The position numbers were made by a program, and so were the translations under genes. The notes beneath the pieces are model-generated. The model ran no database searches. It was not told where the DNA came from and saw nothing but the letters and a program-made list of their open reading frames with translations. Shown here piece by piece: positions 8,660-17,590 of a stretch of 64,000 bases of DNA. Origin of the DNA: BJGV01 sp965205785 (GTDB taxonomy: Bacteria > Pseudomonadota > Gammaproteobacteria > Burkholderiales > Nitrosomonadaceae); assembly GCA_965205785.1 (NCBI GenBank), contig OZ242188.1, positions 992,001 to 1,056,000 on the forward strand, in the 5' to 3' direction. Position 1 is the stretch's first letter, and every line of letters begins with the position of its first letter.

Positions 8660-9814
8660 TTATTTCATTACTGGAGGTAACTCTTTGGTTAGAATGTTTT
8701 TTTCCTTTATTGCTGTACCCAGAAGCGCATAACCGAGTAGATTGTTGTCTGCATCATTAAATAGGGCTTTTACGCTGTCAAAAGTTTCTTCGATTTTCCA
8801 TTCACCTTTTGTGTTAGGGTCAGGAGGTGAAATTACGGTTGGACATGCTGGAGTTTTTACCAAAACTGGCATAGCTGGGTATTGTACTTGAGTTAGTTTC
8901 TTTGCCAGAGTTGCTGCCAAGGCACGTGCCGCATGCATAATTGGCATAACGAACGGCAGAACTCTACCATCGACTTCAGCACAGTCACCTAAAGCGTAAA
9001 TATTGTTGTAACTAGTTTGCAATGATCGGTTTACTACAATACCACGGTTCACTTTGATGTTCGCTTTATTTGCGAGAGCAGTATGCGGAACTAGTCCTAC
9101 AGCTGACAATAAAATATCGGTTTGTAGGGTTTTCCCATTTGCAAATGTAAGTTGTAATTTTTCTCCTATTTTTTCGACACGCCTAGTGATTGTATCTAAA
9201 TGGAAAACTATACCGGTAGCTTCTAATTTTCGTTGCAGGAAGATGCCACCAGCAAGTGGTAATAGTTTGCCTAGGGGTTGCATACTAATATCAATTACGT
9301 GCACTTTATAGCCTGCTACAGCAAGATCATTAGCAAATTCACAGCCAATTAATCCTGCACCGAGTATGGCTATTTCCTTTTTCGTTGAAAGTAAATCTCG
9401 GAAACGACGATAGTCATCAAGATTATTTACTGAAAGTATCTCTTCAGTTCCGTTTCCTTCAAGAGGAAGATGAATCTGATTTGCTCCTAAAGCCAGAACA
9501 AGTCGATCATAGTCTATTTTCTCTCCATTCTGTAAAAGTAGATTTTTGTTAGATGGGTTTATAGCAGTGACCGTACTATACGGTCGTATGACGGTTTTCA
9601 TCTGCTCGGCCATATTTTCTGCACTGTTATTCAAAAGAGTGTCAGGTGTCTTGCCTGTAGCCAGAGCATTCGAGAGCATCGGCTTGGAGTAGAATCCGCC
9701 ATGATCTGCAGAAAGCATAAGAACTGGCACTTCATTTTCAAGCTTGCGAAACTCACGGATTACAGTATAGCCCGCAAGTCCGCTGCCAATAATAACTATG
9801 GGCTTTTGATCCAT
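8660..9814 (-). CDS. FAD-dependent NAD(P)H oxidoreductase, rubredoxin reductase/NorW type
   Basis: Pyridine-nucleotide-disulfide-type flavoprotein that would pass electrons from NAD(P)H to rubredoxin or a similar small iron protein. It shows the N-terminal FAD loop IIGSGLAGYTV, the second dinucleotide loop AILGAGLIGCEFA near residue 150, and the FAD-binding segment YALGDCAEVDG near 280. Length 384 fits rubredoxin-NAD reductases. No redox CxxC pair is seen, which fits this subclass rather than thioredoxin reductase. I prefer the ATG at 9814 (MDQKPIVIIG) over an in-frame TTG 12 nt earlier. Its usual partner rubredoxin is not in this window. It lies 124 nt downstream of a PilG-like receiver on the same strand. 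Confidence 0.85.
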   Translation of the reverse strand: MDQKPIVIIGSGLAGYTVIREFRKLENEVPVLMLSADHGGFYSKPMLSNALATGKTPDTLLNNSAENMAEQMKTVIRPYSTVTAINPSNKNLLLQNGEKIDYDRLVLALGANQIHLPLEGNGTEEILSVNNLDDYRRFRDLLSTKKEIAILGAGLIGCEFANDLAVAGYKVHVIDISMQPLGKLLPLAGGIFLQRKLEATGIVFHLDTITRRVEKIGEKLQLTFANGKTLQTDILLSAVGLVPHTALANKANIKVNRGIVVNRSLQTSYNNIYALGDCAEVDGRVLPFVMPIMHAARALAATLAKKLTQVQYPAMPVLVKTPACPTVISPPDPNTKGEWKIEETFDSVKALFNDADNNLLGYALLGTAIKEKNILTKELPPVMK

Positions 9815-9938
9815 ATTTAACTTCAAATTAAATTGAAACGGGTTTTATTTAATAAAATTGCAACTAAGCGTAAGTTGTTTACTGACTTTGATAAGTTATC
9901 CTACTTAGTATTACTACAAGGTAGTTTAATTTTGTAGA

Positions 9939-10343
9939 TTACATTTTTGTTTTACGATTCAACGTATAATTTTTTACAACATTTATTAGGCTTTCTTTGG
10001 TAAAAGGCTTGGTTAAATATTCATCAGATCCAACCATTTTGCCGCGAGCCTGATCAAATAAGCCATCCTTGCTTGAAAGCATTATTACAGGAATATTTTG
10101 GAAAAGAGAATTTCTTTTGATTAAAGTACAGGTTTGATAACCATCAAGACGTGGCATCATTATGTCAACGAAAATGATATCTGGATGAGAATCAATAATT
10201 TTAGCCATTGCATCAAATCCATCCACTGCTAAAATTATTTCGCATTTGGATTGAGTAAGAAATATTTCTGCGCTGCGGCGAATAGTATTGCTGTCATCGA
10301 TTACCATGACTTTAACGCCAGTCAAATCATTGGTATCGTCCAT
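9939..10343 (-). CDS. Stand-alone CheY-like receiver, PilG type
   Basis: 134 residues consisting only of a receiver domain. The acidic pocket (VIDD), the phospho-acceptor Asp in FVDIMMPRLDG, the conserved Ser in IMLSSKD and the Lys in YLTKPF are all present, so it should be phosphorylated. The style resembles PilG of type IV pilus chemosensory systems. No pilH, pilI, pilJ or chpA lies beside it, so it is an orphan here and its kinase is unknown. Start ATG at 10343 has a good AAGGAG ribosome site. PilG is a likely but not certain subtype. Confidence 0.82.
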   Translation of the reverse strand: MDDTNDLTGVKVMVIDDSNTIRRSAEIFLTQSKCEIILAVDGFDAMAKIIDSHPDIIFVDIMMPRLDGYQTCTLIKRNSLFQNIPVIMLSSKDGLFDQARGKMVGSDEYLTKPFTKESLINVVKNYTLNRKTKM

Positions 10344-10463
10344 TTTTGCTCCTTAAATTTTTGAATATAGTCCCGTTTTAGGGGCATTTATTGTTTAAGC
10401 ATATCAGCCTTGTAGCGTTAGGTAAAATTCCACGATTCACAGATTGTTGAAAAGTTCCTTTAA

Positions 10464-11921
10464 TTATTTTCTCCAGAATGCAGGAATAAAGACAACAAGC
10501 AATGTAAAAAGCTCCAATCGACCTAACAGCATAGTAAAGCTACATACCCAGGTTTGAAAATCAGTAAGTCCGGCAAAAGTAGTTGCAGGGCCAACCTGAT
10601 TAAGCCCCGGGCCTAGATTATTGATACATGCTACTACTGTAGAAAAAGCTGTTATAAAATCTAATCCACTAAAAGCAAGGATTAGCGTCAATGAGACTAT
10701 ACTGGCCAAGTATATGGACAAGAATGCTAATACTGCATAAACAATTCGGTTTGATACCACGCTATTACTAAGCTTTACAGGTGTAACTGCTTGAGGATGC
10801 ATGATCACAGTCATTTCACGAAAAACCTGTTTGAACAGAAGCTTGGCCCTTATCATTTTAATACCACCACCGGTTGAGCCAGATGACGAACAGAAGCAGC
10901 AAAGTGCCAACATCCATAATGGTGCAAATATAGGCCACAAATTATAATCGGCGTTACTATACCCAGTGGTAGTAGCGACTGATACCGTATTAAAACTAGC
11001 GTAGCGTAAAGAAGTGAGTAGATCCGGATAAACCCCCATACCCCATAAGTAAATAGTAAGCATAAGGCAGCTTATTAAAATTATGACAATAAACAGACCA
11101 GCTTCTGGGTCATGTCGATAGGGTAATAGGGACTTTTCTCGCCAAGCTAGAAAATGCGAAGCAAAATTTATTCCAGCTATCATCATAAACAAGATAGCAA
11201 CACCTTCAATCTGTGGCGAACTCCAGTGTGCAAAGCTTGCATCATGGGAAGAAAAGCCACCAAGTCCAATTGTGGTGAATGAATGCATTACTGCATCTAA
11301 CCAAGTCATGCCGGCTAGTTTGTAAGCAGAAGCACAAGCAATCGTTATTCCTGCATAAACCAGCCATAAACCTTTAGCAGTTTCAGCAATACGTGGTGTT
11401 AGTCTGGTGTCCTTCATTGGGCCAGGGGTCTCTGCCTTGAACATCTGCCTTCCACCCACCCCGAGTAGCGGTAGAATGGCAACTGCCAGCACAATCAATC
11501 CCATTCCTCCCATCCAAACCATCTCAGTTCGCCAAAGATTAATTGATGGTGGAAGTAAGTCAAGCCCAGTAAGAACAGTACCACCACTGGCGGTAAGCCC
11601 AGATGTAGCTTCAAAATAAGCCTTGGTAAAACTGAGATATGGAAGGTGAAATAATAGGGGTAGTGTAGCGAAAGCTGGTAGTACAGACCAAACCAGCACC
11701 ACTAATAAGAAACCATCTCGTATTTTTAATTCACGCTTATAGTTACGTGTTATTGCCCACATCATTAAGCCTGAAATAATAGTAATTGCGGCAGACTTAT
11801 AGTAAACAAACTGAGCAACATTATTTAGCCAAATAGAGAGTGCAAGAGGTACTAACATGGTGAATCCAAATATTAGGATTACTATGCCAAGTACATTGAT
11901 GACTGCAAAAAGTCGATTCAT
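10464..11921 (-). CDS. trkH: Trk potassium uptake protein TrkH, membrane subunit
   Basis: K+ permease subunit of the Trk system in the inner membrane. About 485 residues with many hydrophobic segments. Four pore-loop repeats can be picked out: EATSGLTASGG, FTTIGLGGFSS, ATTTGYSN and NNLGPGL, in the expected order. TrkA, the NAD-binding regulator, lies immediately upstream with a gap of 12 nt, so the two form an operon. The ATG at 11921 with AGGA 7 nt before is preferred to the TTG at 11924. Confidence 0.96.
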   Translation of the reverse strand: MNRLFAVINVLGIVILIFGFTMLVPLALSIWLNNVAQFVYYKSAAITIISGLMMWAITRNYKRELKIRDGFLLVVLVWSVLPAFATLPLLFHLPYLSFTKAYFEATSGLTASGGTVLTGLDLLPPSINLWRTEMVWMGGMGLIVLAVAILPLLGVGGRQMFKAETPGPMKDTRLTPRIAETAKGLWLVYAGITIACASAYKLAGMTWLDAVMHSFTTIGLGGFSSHDASFAHWSSPQIEGVAILFMMIAGINFASHFLAWREKSLLPYRHDPEAGLFIVIILISCLMLTIYLWGMGVYPDLLTSLRYASFNTVSVATTTGYSNADYNLWPIFAPLWMLALCCFCSSSGSTGGGIKMIRAKLLFKQVFREMTVIMHPQAVTPVKLSNSVVSNRIVYAVLAFLSIYLASIVSLTLILAFSGLDFITAFSTVVACINNLGPGLNQVGPATTFAGLTDFQTWVCSFTMLLGRLELFTLLVVFIPAFWRK

Positions 11922-11933
11922 CAATAGATCCTG

Positions 11934-13382
11934 TTACAGGAAACCGACTCCAACCTGAAATATTTTTTCAACCTGACGGATTAGTTTTTTATTGATTACA
12001 AATACAATAATATGATCTTCTGCTTCAATGACTGTGTCATGATGAGCAATTAATACTTGCGCATTATGATCAGGCGAGGCTTTCTCCTCCTCATTATCCC
12101 ATCCCCGACTTTCTGTTGCCGACAGCCCTCGCACAATAGCACCAATAGTTGCGCCCTTGGGCAACTTAATTTCAGCAACTTGACGCCCGACAACATTTGA
12201 TGAGTTAGCATCACCATGGGCAACCAGCTCCAGCGCTTCTGCCGCACCTCGTCGGAGGCTGTGTACAGCTACTACATCTCCGCGTCTGACATGTGCAAGC
12301 AGCGAACCAATTGTAACTTGTGCAGGAGATATGGCAATATCAATATTGCCGCTGTGTACTAAATCCACATATACACTACGATTGATGAGTGCGAGTACCT
12401 TGCGGGCACCCATACTTTTAGCAAGTAGGGCGGCCATTATGTTATTTTCATCGTCGTTAGTGAGCGCACAAAACATGTCCATCTCAGCAATATTCTCACT
12501 TTCCAGCAAACCTTCATCTGTAGCATCACCGTGTAAAACTAAAGTGTGGTGAAGTTCTGCTGCTAGACGCTGACTTACCCGCTTGTCGTATTCAATAATT
12601 TTAACCTGGTAATTTTTTTCCTGTGCTTTGTCCAGCGCATTAGCTAGACGTCTTCCAATATTGCCACCTCCTGCAATCATTACACGCTCGATCGGCTTAT
12701 CCATTCGCCGTAATTCACTAATCACACTTCTAATGTCATTTGCCGCAGCAAGAAAAAACACTTCATCTTCTGCTTCGACTATGGTGTTTCCCTCTGGAAT
12801 AATAGAACGGTCTTTACGAAATATTGCTGCAACACGTGTATCAACATTAGGTACGTGCTGACGTAGTTCACATAGTTCACGGCCAACCAAAGGACCCCCA
12901 TGGAAGGCTCGTACAGCTACTAAGCTAACTTTGCCATTTGCAAAGTCAAGTACTTGCAGAGCATTCGGGAATTCGATCAGCTTCTCAATGTAATCGGTCA
13001 CGATCTGTTCTGGACAGATAGCGTAATCGACTCCAAAATTTTCTGGTGAAAAAATTTCTGGGTAGGTAAGAAAATTAGCCGAATGAATACGAGCAATTTT
13101 GGTTGGTATATTAAACATTGTGGCAGCAAGTTTGCACGCGACCAAATTAGTTTCATCACTTTGAGTTACAGCAAGAATCAGATCAGCATCTTTAGCCCCA
13201 GCTTGAATCAACACTGATGGGTGGGAGGCGTCACCGGCCACCGTACGCAAATCAAGATGGTCCTGTAGTAACAGGAGTCTGTTTGAGGACACATCAACTA
13301 GAGTAATATCGTTAGCCTCACTTACCAGATTTTCTGCAACAGAAGTACCAACTCGTCCAGCACCTAGAATAATAATCTTCAA
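11934..13382 (-). CDS. trkA: Trk potassium uptake regulator TrkA
   Basis: Cytoplasmic peripheral subunit that gates TrkH in response to NAD(H)/nucleotides. The 482 residues contain two RCK_N/RCK_C repeats: the first Rossmann loop ILGAGRVGTSVAENL at the N-terminus and the second IAGGGNIGRRLANAL near residue 230. The start is a TTG at 13382 that translates into the canonical MKIIILGAGRVG; no ATG is available at this place, and an AGGGTAGG-like ribosome site lies 8 nt before. It is the first gene of the trkA-trkH pair. Confidence 0.96.
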   Translation of the reverse strand: MKIIILGAGRVGTSVAENLVSEANDITLVDVSSNRLLLLQDHLDLRTVAGDASHPSVLIQAGAKDADLILAVTQSDETNLVACKLAATMFNIPTKIARIHSANFLTYPEIFSPENFGVDYAICPEQIVTDYIEKLIEFPNALQVLDFANGKVSLVAVRAFHGGPLVGRELCELRQHVPNVDTRVAAIFRKDRSIIPEGNTIVEAEDEVFFLAAANDIRSVISELRRMDKPIERVMIAGGGNIGRRLANALDKAQEKNYQVKIIEYDKRVSQRLAAELHHTLVLHGDATDEGLLESENIAEMDMFCALTNDDENNIMAALLAKSMGARKVLALINRSVYVDLVHSGNIDIAISPAQVTIGSLLAHVRRGDVVAVHSLRRGAAEALELVAHGDANSSNVVGRQVAEIKLPKGATIGAIVRGLSATESRGWDNEEEKASPDHNAQVLIAHHDTVIEAEDHIIVFVINKKLIRQVEKIFQVGVGFL

Positions 13383-13442
13383 TTGAGTAGCCTACCCTGA
13401 AATATTATGATTTTATCCCTATTTATATTGGAGTGCCTACAG

Positions 13443-14234
13443 TTATTCCTGCAGGTTTATACGTATCCAGTCACGCCATTGTAAAAATAAGTTTGGGTCC
13501 AATGCAGCTATTATCGAGCGTTGCCACAGAGGTTCCTCCCAGAAATCATCTAGATCAAACCCACACATCCGTCCGCCTGACTCTTCTAAAATCAGACAAC
13601 CAGCAGCATAATCCCATAGGTTTTGTCCGCCATGTAAATAAAGATCAAAACGTCCGGCGGCGGTAAAGCACCATTCTAATGCGCAAGCTCCAAAATTTCT
13701 TTGTGAAGAACATGGTGGATTAGTAGAAATTATAGCTGCTAATTCTCTATTTAGGCGTTTGAAATCTATACCTGCAATGGCATCACTTAATGCAGTAGGT
13801 ATATATTCTTTGATTGGTAGCTTTACATCATTTAGGAAGGCTCCTTTTCCTTTTTCCGCATAAAACATTTCATCTGCTATTGGATCGTAAGCCACACCTA
13901 GAACACTTCTACCATGATTCATCAGTGCCACTGAGACTGCAAAATAGGGTATACCATTAACAAAATTGGTTGTGCCATCTATTGGGTCGATACACCATAA
14001 TCCCTCCTCTCCAGAGTCCCACTGATCCTTTTGTTGATCTGCTGACATTTCTTCACTGACTATTTTCCCAGGATATATTTTTAGTAGTTTTTGTAATAGA
14101 GCCTCTTGTACAGCGACATCAGCTTCTGTACACAAGCTACCATCAGATTTGCAATGACGTTGTACTTTCAGGTAACGAGGTATAATTTCATGTTTTGCAA
14201 CCTCTTTTACTGCGGCAATAACTGCATTTAACAT
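13443..14234 (-). CDS. Inositol monophosphatase family protein (SuhB/CysQ-like)
   Basis: Mg-dependent, Li-sensitive type phosphatase. Metal-binding motifs are intact: DPIDGTTNF near residue 80 and WDYAAGCLILEESGG near 210, with the upstream Glu in VSEE. Length 263 is normal. I place the start at ATG 14234 (MLNAVIAAVKEVAK), right after the stop of the upstream redoxin gene and preceded by GGGAAG; the longer frame from 14252 would begin inside that gene. The substrate could be inositol phosphate, PAP or a related sugar phosphate, and the sequence does not decide. Confidence 0.88.
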   Translation of the reverse strand: MLNAVIAAVKEVAKHEIIPRYLKVQRHCKSDGSLCTEADVAVQEALLQKLLKIYPGKIVSEEMSADQQKDQWDSGEEGLWCIDPIDGTTNFVNGIPYFAVSVALMNHGRSVLGVAYDPIADEMFYAEKGKGAFLNDVKLPIKEYIPTALSDAIAGIDFKRLNRELAAIISTNPPCSSQRNFGACALEWCFTAAGRFDLYLHGGQNLWDYAAGCLILEESGGRMCGFDLDDFWEEPLWQRSIIAALDPNLFLQWRDWIRINLQE

Positions 14235-14236
14235 AC

Positions 14237-14794
14237 TTATTCTTCCCGCCATTTAATTGAACAGCCAATACTGGGAATCTGTATATCTGGTCCTCGACCA
14301 GTTTTAGCAATCATTAACATACCCTCAAAAAGGTCACGACGTGCGTCAACAGGAGCTGATTCCTTTCGTGAAGCATCGAGTCGTCCTCTGTATTGTAATT
14401 CTAGTTTGTTGTTAAAACCAAAGAAATCTGGTGTACATACTGCACCATAGGTCTTCGCAATTTGCTGAGATTCATCCAATATGTATGGAAAGGGGAAGTC
14501 AAATTTTTTTGCAATTAAGGCCATATTGTCAAAAGAGTCTTCTGGGTAATCTGAAGGATCATTTGACATAATAGCTATTGCATTGATGCCATGTTGTCTT
14601 AGCTCTACTACATCGCGGATTATACGGTCCAAAATGGCTTTTACGTAAGGGCAATGATTGCAGATAAACATTATTAATAAACCATTTTGACCTCTTGCTG
14701 TTTCCAGATCATAATGTTTTCCATCAACACCTAATAAATTAAAATTTTCTGCTTTCCAGCCGAAATTACAAATGGGTGTTTCTAGACTTGCCAT
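14237..14794 (-). CDS. Thioredoxin-fold redoxin (AhpC/TSA-like) with CNHCPYV motif
   Basis: 185-residue cytoplasmic redoxin. The active-site segment FICNHCPYVKAI is typical of a thioredoxin-like/PRX-like subfamily that carries CxxC. GAVCTPDFFGF supplies the cis-Pro loop. It has no signal peptide, so it acts in the cytosol. Its stop codon lies next to the start of the inositol-phosphatase family gene, so they are probably cotranscribed. ATG at 14794 is preceded by AGGAGA. Physiological partner unknown. Confidence 0.87.
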   Translation of the reverse strand: MASLETPICNFGWKAENFNLLGVDGKHYDLETARGQNGLLIMFICNHCPYVKAILDRIIRDVVELRQHGINAIAIMSNDPSDYPEDSFDNMALIAKKFDFPFPYILDESQQIAKTYGAVCTPDFFGFNNKLELQYRGRLDASRKESAPVDARRDLFEGMLMIAKTGRGPDIQIPSIGCSIKWREE

Positions 14795-14872
14795 GTTTTT
14801 CTCCTATAATGCTGTAAAAATTTACTGATATATTATCATGGGCAATACTCTTAATATCTTACTTAGGAAACA

Positions 14873-15640
14873 ATGACATTTCCTCGTTTTTATTATCCTG
14901 ATCAAATTAATTTGGGTCAGTCTATCGAATTACCTGCAAGGGCTATGCATCATGCTGTAAATGTACTGCGACTTGAGAATGGCGATAAAGTTACTTTGTT
15001 CAATGGTAAAGGTGGTGAGTTTTTAGCTTTCATTAAGTGTATAAGTAAAACATCTACTTCTGTTTTAATAGAAAAATTTATTGTTGTTGAGCATGAGTCG
15101 CCGTTACAAATTACATTAGCTCAGAGTATATGCACTAATATAAAAATGGATTTAATCGTACGTAAAGCAGTAGAGCTTGGTGTTAATAAGATTCAGCCTG
15201 TTGTAACAAAACGATGCTTAGTTAAGCTTTCTGGCGAGCGTATGCTAAAACGTGTATTACATTGGCAGCAAATAATTGTTTCAGCCTGTGAGCAGTGTGG
15301 AAGAAATTTTGTGCCACAAGTTTTGTCACCAATTGCTTTGCCAGATTGGATTGGTAGTCAAGGAGTTATGCAAAAAGAACTAAATAATAAGCCTATAAAG
15401 AAATTATATTTTTTACTTTCTCCGACAGCAAAAAAGGGGTTGCATGATTACACAAAAAGTTTATCAGTTACTGATCTAACTTTATTAGTAGGTCCAGAAG
15501 GTGGATTTACTTCAGAAGAAGAAGCTGCTGCACTAATAGCTGGATTTTATCCACTGCGTTTAGGGAGTCGTACTCTAAGGACTGAAAGTGCAGCATTTGC
15601 AGCAATTGCTGCATTACAGGCAATTTGGGGTGACTACTAG
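14873..15640 (+). CDS. rsmE: 16S rRNA (uracil-1498-N3)-methyltransferase RsmE
   Basis: SPOUT-class methyltransferase acting on 16S rRNA m3U1498 in the 30S subunit. 255 residues. The AdoMet knot is seen as LLVGPEGGFTSEEEAA and LRLGSRTLRTESAAFAAI at the C-terminus, and the RNA-binding PUA-like N-terminus begins MTFPRFYYPD. Start ATG at 14873 with AGGAA just upstream. It diverges from the redoxin gene across a 78-nt gap and is followed closely by argA. Confidence 0.95.
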   Translation: MTFPRFYYPDQINLGQSIELPARAMHHAVNVLRLENGDKVTLFNGKGGEFLAFIKCISKTSTSVLIEKFIVVEHESPLQITLAQSICTNIKMDLIVRKAVELGVNKIQPVVTKRCLVKLSGERMLKRVLHWQQIIVSACEQCGRNFVPQVLSPIALPDWIGSQGVMQKELNNKPIKKLYFLLSPTAKKGLHDYTKSLSVTDLTLLVGPEGGFTSEEEAAALIAGFYPLRLGSRTLRTESAAFAAIAALQAIWGDY

Positions 15641-15698
15641 TTTAGTATTGAAAACAAGAGGATGTACAAATGAAATTTATAAGCTCCCGGGGTATATT

Positions 15699-17036
15699 GT
15701 GAAGCCAAACAATAATTTCGTAACCTGGTTTCGCTCAGTTGTACCTTACGTTAATGAGTTTCGTGGAAAAACATTCGTTGTAGTTTTTGACGGAGATATT
15801 ATGGCAGGCGAGAAATCTGCAGATTTTTTTCGTGACTTTAACTTATTAGTAAATTTAGGAGTGAAGCTAGTTATCGTCCATGGTATATATCCGCAGATCA
15901 AGTCGAGATTAAAAGAAGCCAATTTGCGTTCAAAATATATAAAAGGGCAGCGTGTTACTGATACTGTGACATTGAACTTAATTAAGGAAGCTGTAGGGCA
16001 AATTCGTATTGAAATTGAAGCATTATTGTCAATGGGGTTATCAAAACCACCTATGGCAAACTCTACCATTAGAATTACAAATGGAAACTATATAACCGCT
16101 CGGCCAATAGGAGTAGTAGATGGCGTTGACCTGATGTTCACTGGTGAAGTACGTAAAATTGATGCATCAGCTATCCGTTTGCATCTGGATCAAGGTGAGA
16201 TGGTGTTACTCTCACCACTTGGATACTCTCAAACCGGCGAAGTTTTTTCTTTGACTCCAGAAAATGTTGCAATTGACGTGGCAATTGCATTAAAAACGGA
16301 CAAACTTATCTTTTTAATGGATTCGCCTGGCATAGATAGAAAGCCGCATAGAGATTTAAATACATCTTTAAGCGAGCTGACTTTGGCTGAGGTTCGAGCT
16401 TTATTATCAAAGTTAGAAAATAACAGTGTAAAACTTTCAAAGGATATTCAAAAATATTTGTCATGTGCGGTACAAGCCTGTATGGGTGGGGTGGAGCGTA
16501 TTCATCTTATCAGTCGTCGCAAAGATGGGGCTATGTTACAGGAATTATTCACGCATAAAGGTATTGGCTGTATGATTTCGCGTGAACCATTACAAACTTT
16601 TCGTTCTGCAGAAATTGATGATGTGAGTGGAATTTTACAATTGATTGAGCCACTAAAAAATGAAGGGATATTAATAGGACGTGATCGTAAACTAATAGAA
16701 ATAGAAATTGATTCTTTTCTTGTTTTAGAGCATGACAATATGATTATTGGTTGTGCTGCTCTTAATCATTTTCCTGGAACACGTATAGGTGAACTTACTT
16801 GCTTGGTAATACATCCTGATTATTACAATAAAGGATTTGGAGATTCTCTCCTCAAACGTATTAAGACAAAGGCTAGAAGCAAAGGAATCAATAAATTGTT
16901 TGTACTTACTACAAGAACTGCACACTGGTTTACAGAGCGTGGATTTAATGAAACCAGTGTGGAAAAATTACCTAAAATAAAACAAGGTAGATACAATTAT
17001 AAACGTCGTTCGAAAGTTTTTGTAAGGAATATATAA
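15699..17036 (+). CDS. argA: N-acetylglutamate synthase ArgA (amino-acid kinase-like + GNAT)
   Basis: Catalyses acetyl-CoA + glutamate to N-acetylglutamate, the first step of arginine synthesis. An N-terminal amino-acid-kinase fold (about residues 20-290, with LVIVHGIYPQIKSRL and ITARPIGVVDGVD) is followed by a GNAT domain (LVIHPDYYNKGFGDSLL, AHWFTERGF). I choose the GTG at 15699 (VKPNNNFVTWFRS), which gives the family-typical N-terminus; the open frame runs back to 15588 inside rsmE but that part is not ArgA-like. The usual FGGE loop reads FDGD here, a divergence in a domain that is regulatory rather than catalytic. Confidence 0.92.
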   Translation: MKPNNNFVTWFRSVVPYVNEFRGKTFVVVFDGDIMAGEKSADFFRDFNLLVNLGVKLVIVHGIYPQIKSRLKEANLRSKYIKGQRVTDTVTLNLIKEAVGQIRIEIEALLSMGLSKPPMANSTIRITNGNYITARPIGVVDGVDLMFTGEVRKIDASAIRLHLDQGEMVLLSPLGYSQTGEVFSLTPENVAIDVAIALKTDKLIFLMDSPGIDRKPHRDLNTSLSELTLAEVRALLSKLENNSVKLSKDIQKYLSCAVQACMGGVERIHLISRRKDGAMLQELFTHKGIGCMISREPLQTFRSAEIDDVSGILQLIEPLKNEGILIGRDRKLIEIEIDSFLVLEHDNMIIGCAALNHFPGTRIGELTCLVIHPDYYNKGFGDSLLKRIKTKARSKGINKLFVLTTRTAHWFTERGFNETSVEKLPKIKQGRYNYKRRSKVFVRNI

Positions 17037-17168
17037 ATTCGTAGTTCAGAACAGATAAGATATATTAAAAGTCTTAATGTTATTTTTTGTAATTTGTATT
17101 GTTTACTTGGTTTGATAGTATAGTTGTATTCTAATAATTTTAAATTTTATTGTGACCGGAGAAATTTA

Positions 17169-17441
17169 ATGGTAAGAATGGTTCAATGCGTCAAACTTGG
17201 ACGCGAAGCAGAAGGGTTGGACTTTCCGCCCTATCCAGGAGAGTTAGGGAAACGTATTTTTGAAAAAGTGTCTAGAGAAGCATGGGCCGATTGGATTAAA
17301 CACCAGACCATGCTGGTCAATGAGAACCGCTTAAATTTAGCTGATATCAAAGCACGTAAATATTTGGCAGAACAAATGGAAGCTCATTTCTTTGGCACAG
17401 GTGCTGAGAAGCCTATAGGTTATGTGCCACCATCAGAGTGA
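17169..17441 (+). CDS. yggX: Probable Fe(2+)-trafficking protein (YggX family)
   Basis: 90-residue cytoplasmic protein thought to protect and deliver Fe(II) for Fe-S cluster work. The family pattern is very clear: VQCVKLGREAEGLDFPPYPG with the conserved Cys near residue 7, then GELGKRI and EAWADWIKHQTMLVNENRLN. ATG at 17169 with GGAG 7 nt before matches the known length; the frame extends to a TTG at 17124 without support. It follows argA by 132 nt and is convergent with fba. Confidence 0.96.
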   Translation: MVRMVQCVKLGREAEGLDFPPYPGELGKRIFEKVSREAWADWIKHQTMLVNENRLNLADIKARKYLAEQMEAHFFGTGAEKPIGYVPPSE

Positions 17442-17480
17442 AAAGTGTTCATCATTCAAAACTATAAAAGTGGATGGAAT

Positions 17481-17552
17481 CGCCGCCCAGAATCGAATTT
17501 GAAGCCTGTGGTGGTGATCCTCTCAGTTTACTGAGGTTTAATTACGGCGGCG
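17481..17552. other. Structured inverted-repeat element (possible small RNA or terminator)
   Basis: CGCCGCC (17481-17487) pairs with GGCGGCG (17546-17552) across 58 nt. Inside are a CAGA/TTTG helix (17488-17491 with 17498-17501, including a G-U pair on the plus strand) and a hairpin CTCAG-TTTA-CTGAG (17522-17535). Together they give a multi-branched fold in a GC-rich island within AT-rich sequence between convergent genes. There is no T-run for a standard terminator. Function unknown. Confidence 0.45.
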
Positions 17553-17590
17553 TTATTCACTTTCTAGCTTTAAACTTTATATTAATAGTA

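Noticed and set aside
15588..15698. N-terminal extension of the argA frame back into rsmE
   Set aside because: The 37 extra residues are in another frame of rsmE and do not look like ArgA; the GTG at 15699 gives the normal N-terminus.
17481..17552. Reading the inverted-repeat element as a true tRNA
   Set aside because: Closing stem length fits, but the internal hairpin has a 4-nt loop and no anticodon arm; T-arm pairing fails.
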